Shown one piece after another: positions 32,508 through 36,634 of a stretch of DNA of 36,634 nucleotides (position 1 is the first letter of the stretch; each line of letters opens with the position of its first letter). The notes under the pieces are model-generated. The model ran no database searches and was not told where the DNA came from. It worked only from the letters and a program-made list of their open reading frames with translations. The stretch lies in contig JAUMWT010000019.1 in NCBI GenBank assembly GCA_030529505.1, positions 3,692 to 40,325 on the forward strand, in the 5' to 3' direction. The stretch comes from Allobrachymonas sp. (lineage in GTDB: Bacteria; Pseudomonadota; Gammaproteobacteria; Burkholderiales; Burkholderiaceae_C). Position numbers and translations under genes: made by a program.

Positions 32508-33862
32508 GGGGTGTTGTCCTCCTGCTCGTTCGGCGTGGTTGGTGCAGTTGTAGCCACTGCAGTAGCCGCCGCGCTGGCAGCGCCTGGGGCAAGGGCATGG
32601 CTGGCGTGATGGGCCTCACCCTTCGCAGATGCAGGTGCGCGCGCGCTTGCAGATGCCGCAGCAACAGCCATATCGCCTGTGGCGCCCCCCTCTGTTGCAA
32701 GAGCGGCACGCGCCGGAGCGACAGCGGCTACGGCAGAAGGAGCCTGCATCTCTTCTCCTGCCTCTTTTCTAGCCCCTTCTTCAGATCCTTTGGACACACG
32801 CCCACCCACACGCCGCCAGTGCGAATGGATCAAGGTGTCGCAAGCCAAGAGCGTGAACAGCAGCAACCCCTGAAACACCAGGCTGATCGACTTGGGCAGG
32901 CCCAGGCGCGATTGCGCCAGTTCGCCGCCGATGTAGAGCATGCTCATCAGAATCGACGAAAACACCACGCCCACCGGATGCAGGCGGCCCACAAAGGCCA
33001 CGATGATGGCGGCAAAGCCGTAGCCTGCGGGCAGGCTCAGCGTCAGTTGCCCGATGGGGCCAGCCACTTCCAGCGCGCCGGCCAAACCGGCTGCGCCGCC
33101 TGATACCAGCAGCGCCAGCCACAGGGCGCGGCGCGAAGAAAAGCCCGCATAACGTGCCGCCGCCGGGGCCATGCCGCCCACCTGCTGGGCAAAGCCGCCG
33201 CGCGTGCGAAACAGATACAGCCACAGCAGCACCGCGCCCAACAGGGCCAGCAGCAAGCCAATGTTCACGCGCGAACCGGCCACCAGCTTGGGCACGGCCG
33301 TGGCCGCTTCAAACAATTTGCTCAGCGGAAAGCCATAACCATCAGGATCTTTGAGCGGGCCGCTGACCATATAGCCCAGGAACTGCTCGGCCACATAAAC
33401 CAGCATCAGGCTCACGAGGATTTCGTTGGCGTGGAAATGATCGCGCAGCCAGGCCACCACCGCGCCCCAGACCATGCCGCCGGCCATGCCCGCCAGCAGC
33501 ACGGGCAGCACCATCCAGCGGCTGCTCTCGGGCCCGGCCATGAGCGCCACGGCGCCAGCGGCCACCGCGCCCATGATGAATTGCCCCTCGGCCCCGATGT
33601 TCCACACATTGGAGCGAAAGCACAGCGACAAGCCCAGCCCGATCAGCAGCAGCGGCGTGGCCTTGAGCAGCAATTCGCCCCAGGCGTAGCCGTTCTTGAT
33701 CGGCTCCCAGAAAAACACTTGCAAGCCCTGCACGGGGCTTTTGCCCAGCGCAGCAAACAAGAGCGAGGCCAGCCCCACGGTGAGCAGCAACGCCAGCAGG
33801 GGCGAAGCCAAGCTCCAGAAACGCGAGGGCTGCTGCCGCTGCACCCATTGCCAGCGCCTCAT
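32504..33862 (-). CDS. ABC transporter permease, BMP-type operon (first permease), with long tail
   Basis: A 452-residue NupP-like permease. The membrane part (about 17-345) shows LLIGLGLSLCFRSNVWNIGA then EGQFIMGAVAAG, SLMLVYVAEQFLGYMVSGPL and AGYGFAAIIVAFVGRLHPVG. From about residue 350 it carries a hydrophilic then Ala-rich tail of some 100 residues not usual in the family, ending in NEQEDNTP and overlapping the next gene. The tail may be cytoplasmic. Its start overlaps the ATPase stop (33859-33862). Confidence 0.92.
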   Translation of the reverse strand: MRRWQWVQRQQPSRFWSLASPLLALLLTVGLASLLFAALGKSPVQGLQVFFWEPIKNGYAWGELLLKATPLLLIGLGLSLCFRSNVWNIGAEGQFIMGAVAAGAVALMAGPESSRWMVLPVLLAGMAGGMVWGAVVAWLRDHFHANEILVSLMLVYVAEQFLGYMVSGPLKDPDGYGFPLSKLFEAATAVPKLVAGSRVNIGLLLALLGAVLLWLYLFRTRGGFAQQVGGMAPAAARYAGFSSRRALWLALLVSGGAAGLAGALEVAGPIGQLTLSLPAGYGFAAIIVAFVGRLHPVGVVFSSILMSMLYIGGELAQSRLGLPKSISLVFQGLLLFTLLACDTLIHSHWRRVGGRVSKGSEEGARKEAGEEMQAPSAVAAVAPARAALATEGGATGDMAVAAASASARAPASAKGEAHHASHALAPGAASAAATAVATTAPTTPNEQEDNTP

Positions 33863-35490
33863 CTCATGCTCCCTTCCGTGGTCTGCGCGGCTGTTGCCGG
33901 CATCTGCTCAGATGCAGCAGAGGGCGCAGGCTGGGCTGGGGCTGCAGCATCGGCTGCGCTGGCAACATCCGACACAGCCGCGGCAGGTTCGTCCCACAGG
34001 CCGCTCATCCACAGGCCGATGCGCTCCACCGTGGCTTCGGCCACAGGCAAAGCGGGTGACAAGCGCCCGCGCGCCATCACCACCAGCCGGTCGCTCAAGG
34101 CCAGCAGTTCGTCCAGTTCTTCGCTCACCACCAGCACGGCGCAGCCTGCATCGCGCAGGGCCATGATCTCGTGGTGGATTTGCGCGGCTGCGCCCACATC
34201 CACACCCCAGGTGGGCTGCGCCAGAATCAGCAGCTTGGGCTGGGCGCCGATTTCGCGGCCCACGATGAATTTTTGCAAGTTGCCGCCCGAAAGCGACTGC
34301 GCGGGCGCATCCACCCCACGCGCCTTCACGCCAAAGCGCTGCATCACTTGCTGCGCTTGCGCGCGCAAGGCAGCCATGTCGATCCAGCCGCTGCGGCGCA
34401 CGCTTTCGGTGCGCGTGAGCAGCATGTTGTGCATCAGGCCCAAGGCAGGCACGGCCCCGCGGCCCAAGCGCTCTTCAGGCACGAAGTGCAGGCCCGCGGT
34501 GCGGCGGCGCGCCGGGCCTCTGCGGCCAATGGATTGGCCCAGCAGGGTGATGGCGTTGGAAGGCGCACGCCGGTCTTCGCCCGAAAGGGCTTGCAGCAGC
34601 TCGCTTTGCCCGTTGCCGGACACACCGGCCAAGCCCACGACTTCGCCCGCGCGCACTTGCAGCCAGATGTTTTGCAAATCCACGCCAAAAGGGTCGCGCT
34701 TGGGCAGCGACAAGTTGTGCACGCCCAGCACCACCTCGCCCGTCTGGTGCGTGCGCGGCGGCAGCGCGGGTGGCTCCGCACCGATCATCATGCGGCTGAG
34801 GGTGGCATTGCTTTCTTGCCGCGGATCGCAATCGCCCGTCACGCGCCCGCCGCGCAGCACCGTGCATCGATGACACAACGCGCGAATTTCGTGCAATTTG
34901 TGGCTGATGTAAAGAATGCTGCAGCCTTCGGCCGCCAATTGGCGCAGCACGGCAAAGAGGCCCTCTACCGCCTGCGGGGTGAGCACCGAAGTGGGCTCAT
35001 CCAGAATCAGCAAGCGCGGGTTGGCGAGCAGGGCACGGATGATTTCGACCCGCTGCATTTCGCCCACGCTCAGCGTGTGCACCAAGCGTTGCGGATCAAT
35101 CGGCAACTTGTAGGCGGCGGCCTTTTCGGCCACCATCTGTGTGACTTCGGCCAGGGTATGCCGCGCCTGCAGGCCCAGCCACACGTTTTGCGCCACGGTG
35201 AGCGACTCAAACACATTGAAGTGCTGAAACACCATGGCAATGCCCAGTGCCCGCGCCTGCTGCGGGTTGGGCATGTGCACCACGCGCCCGTCCACGGCGA
35301 TGGTGCCGCTGTCGGGCTGGGTGGCGCCGTAGATGATCTTCATCAGGGTGGATTTACCCGCGCCGTTTTCGCCCAGCACGGCGTGGATTTCGCCGGGCTC
35401 TACCCGCAAATCGACCGCGTCATTGGCCACCACGCCCGGATAGGCCTTGGTGATGCGCGACAGTTGCAGGCGGGATGGTGTGGCAGACAT
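33859..35490 (-). CDS. ABC transporter ATP-binding protein with two ABC domains (BMP-type operon)
   Basis: A 543-residue sugar/nucleoside-type ATPase made of two fused ABC domains. Domain 1: Walker A GENGAGKST (40-48), signature LSVGEMQRVEI, Walker B LLILDEPTS. Domain 2: a degenerate P loop GLAGVSGNGQSELLQAL and Walker B LLILAQPTWGVDV in which the usual acidic Asp-Glu is replaced, but signature LSGGNLQKFIVGRE is kept. This asymmetry is normal for RbsA/NupO-like proteins. An Ala/Pro-rich tail closes the protein. First gene of the operon; start 35490 is chosen by homology, as no clear ribosome site is seen. Confidence 0.93.
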   Translation of the reverse strand: MSATPSRLQLSRITKAYPGVVANDAVDLRVEPGEIHAVLGENGAGKSTLMKIIYGATQPDSGTIAVDGRVVHMPNPQQARALGIAMVFQHFNVFESLTVAQNVWLGLQARHTLAEVTQMVAEKAAAYKLPIDPQRLVHTLSVGEMQRVEIIRALLANPRLLILDEPTSVLTPQAVEGLFAVLRQLAAEGCSILYISHKLHEIRALCHRCTVLRGGRVTGDCDPRQESNATLSRMMIGAEPPALPPRTHQTGEVVLGVHNLSLPKRDPFGVDLQNIWLQVRAGEVVGLAGVSGNGQSELLQALSGEDRRAPSNAITLLGQSIGRRGPARRRTAGLHFVPEERLGRGAVPALGLMHNMLLTRTESVRRSGWIDMAALRAQAQQVMQRFGVKARGVDAPAQSLSGGNLQKFIVGREIGAQPKLLILAQPTWGVDVGAAAQIHHEIMALRDAGCAVLVVSEELDELLALSDRLVVMARGRLSPALPVAEATVERIGLWMSGLWDEPAAAVSDVASAADAAAPAQPAPSAASEQMPATAAQTTEGSMR

Positions 35491-35556
35491 GGACAAGAAA
35501 GGGCTTGCGCAGGCCAGGCCGCTGCCGTTCTGTGCAAACGGAGCAGCACTCTGCTT

Positions 35557-35600
35557 GAAGCTGTTCAAAACCGCCTCACGTTGAGATTTTGAACAGCCTC
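35557..35600. repeat. 44-bp palindromic element D (two IS/MITE ends back to back)
   Basis: GAAGCTGTTCAAAACC on one side faces a reverse complement of GAGGCTGTTCAAAATCTC, with only about a dozen bases between them. Both arms match MITE C ends. It lies upstream of the importer operon, within 35491-35780, where no gene is supported. Confidence 0.6.
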
Positions 35601-35780
35601 CAAGGCATGCGCCAGAGAATCCGCGATTTTAAGGCGTTACGCCCTGCCATGCTGGCCGCGCCCGCCAAGGCAGCCGCTTTCCGGCACAAACCCTGATGCC
35701 CCTTGCCCACGAAGCTGTGATTGACCGCCAGCGGCCCTGCCCGCCGCAAGGGCTCTGCCCACAAATGACTTGCAAGCCGC

Positions 35781-35793
35781 CACAATGCGCCCC
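35781..35793 (+). promoter_or_regulatory. -10-like hexamer 7 nt before the hemerythrin ATG
   Basis: CACAAT (35781-35786), then GCGCCCC and ATG at 35794. The 15-base stretch from ACAAT through ATG differs at one position from the one before the MidA-type gene. No ribosome site is seen. Confidence 0.45.
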
Positions 35794-36300
35794 ATGAAAC
35801 CCATTGCCTTGACCGAACCCGCATCCCACCGCCGCCAGCCTGCCGAGGCCGCCAGCTTTGACGAACCACTCACCTTGTTGCACGCCTGCCACGACCGCGT
35901 GCATGAACGCTGCGCCCTGCTGCAAAAGCTCTGGCAGCACATGGCCACGCACGGCGCAGACACCCAGGCACAAGACGCTGCCGCCAACATCCTGCGCTAT
36001 TTCGACGTGGCCGCGCCACACCACCACGAGGACGAGGAACGCCACGTCTTTCCCGTGCTGCTGGCCAGCGGCGACGCCCAACTGGAACAGTGCGCACGCA
36101 CGCTGCTGCAACAGCACCAGGACATGGCCGCCACCTGGCAGCAACTGCGCCCCTTGCTGCAAGCGGCGCAACAGGGCCAAACGCCTGATCTGGCCGCGCA
36201 TGCGGGGCTGATTGAACAATTTTTGGCGCTGTACGAGGCGCACATCGCGCTGGAGGAGGAAGTGGCCTTTCCCGCCGGGTTTGCCGCCATGCCCGCCTAG
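35794..36300 (+). CDS. Hemerythrin-like HHE domain protein
   Basis: A 168-residue four-helix protein with histidine and acidic iron-ligand motifs: LLHACHDRVHERC, HHHEDEERHVFPVLLASGD, LLQQHQDMAATWQQL and LALYEAHIALEEEVAFPAG. Such HHE proteins bind a di-iron centre and may sense or store oxygen or respond to NO or redox stress; the specific role here is unknown. ATG 35794 is chosen because it follows the -10-like box and gives the usual start; upstream ATG 35785 is in frame. Confidence 0.85.
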   Translation: MKPIALTEPASHRRQPAEAASFDEPLTLLHACHDRVHERCALLQKLWQHMATHGADTQAQDAAANILRYFDVAAPHHHEDEERHVFPVLLASGDAQLEQCARTLLQQHQDMAATWQQLRPLLQAAQQGQTPDLAAHAGLIEQFLALYEAHIALEEEVAFPAGFAAMPA

Positions 36301-36366
36301 GCGCAAGCACAAGCGGGCGATGAAATGGCCGCCCGTCGCGGAGCCACAAGGGTGCCACTTGCCTAA

Positions 36367-36634
36367 GAGCCTGTTCACGATCTTTTGAGGACAAGAGCCA
36401 GGAAAGCAAGGTGGATGAACTGCAAGCTGGTGTTCAGCAGCCTCTCGCAGTTCTTCCACAACCTTCTGCTCTTCTCCAGCCAGGCAAAGCTGCGCTCAAC
36501 AATCCAGCGCTTGGGCATCACCTTGAACGTGTGCAACTCACTGCGCTTGGCCATCTGCACCTGGACGTGCTCTCCCAGTATGGTTTGTACGCCCTGTGCA
36601 AAGGGCTTGCCCACATAGCCACTGTCACACAGCA
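36367..36634 (-). mobile_element. End of an IS5-family insertion sequence (cut by window edge)
   Basis: The element end GAGCCTGTTCACGATCT starts at 36367, next to TAA (36364-36366), a TNA-type target. The transposase gene runs leftward to within 8 bases of this end. The other end is outside the window. The terminal sequence is shared with MITE copies A-D. Confidence 0.85.
36375..36634 (-). CDS. IS5 family transposase, C-terminal part (5' end beyond window)
   Basis: The visible 86 or so residues are the end of a DDE transposase: LCDSGYVGKPFAQG (the catalytic-Asp region), then KRWIVERSFAWLEKSRRLWK with the catalytic glutamate in WIVERSFAWL, and LLNTSLQFIHLAFLALVLKR. The reading frame continues past 36634, so the gene is incomplete only because of the window. 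The stop codon lies inside the terminal inverted repeat. Confidence 0.9.
   Translation of the reverse strand, partial: LCDSGYVGKPFAQGVQTILGEHVQVQMAKRSELHTFKVMPKRWIVERSFAWLEKSRRLWKNCERLLNTSLQFIHLAFLALVLKRS

Overview
The window looks like the chromosome of a Burkholderiales bacterium, most likely Comamonadaceae. The DNA is GC-rich, proteins carry Ala/Ser-rich tails, dapF-DUF484-xerC are linked, and the RND pump and BMP-type ABC operon resemble those of that group. This is judged from protein content alone. No rRNA or tRNA gene, CRISPR array or replication origin was seen.

Region 1 (1-6067) is one end of a prophage, cut by the left window edge. Two long palindromes, a terminator and an array of GCTAG/CTAGC half-sites lie in front of about 17 rightward genes. 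Most are coupled by ATGA overlaps. They include an ERF annealing protein, an SSB, a Gp157-like protein, a small DPPH methyltransferase, a zinc ribbon and a final excisionase-like helix-turn-helix protein. This matches the layout of a lambda pL operon, but no integrase follows where one is expected. Terminators and short repeats mark the passage to host DNA.

Region 2 (6087-12404) is a leftward RND efflux operon: membrane fusion protein, inner-membrane pump and outer-membrane factor. No regulator gene is nearby, but an operator-like palindrome lies upstream.

Region 3 (12405-25454) holds housekeeping and accessory genes: hemE, murJ, a MidA-type methyltransferase, an MgtC/SapB membrane protein, a GNAT/VOC/DUF1428 cluster bracketed by 48-bp direct repeats, a TehB-like methyltransferase, an AraC-type regulator, an AAA ATPase and tgt.

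Region 4 (25846-29842) is dapF-DUF484-xerC plus purU. Region 5 (30221-35490) is a four-gene BMP-family ABC importer operon, probably for nucleosides or purines. A hemerythrin-like gene and the end of an IS5-family insertion sequence close the window.

Two patterns cross the regions. First, short non-coding elements (three good copies, one 44-bp palindrome and two decayed candidates) share terminal sequence and TNA target duplications with the IS at the right edge, so they look like MITEs of that IS. Second, four genes without a Shine-Dalgarno sequence have a -10-like hexamer exactly 7 nt before ATG, which suggests leaderless mRNAs.
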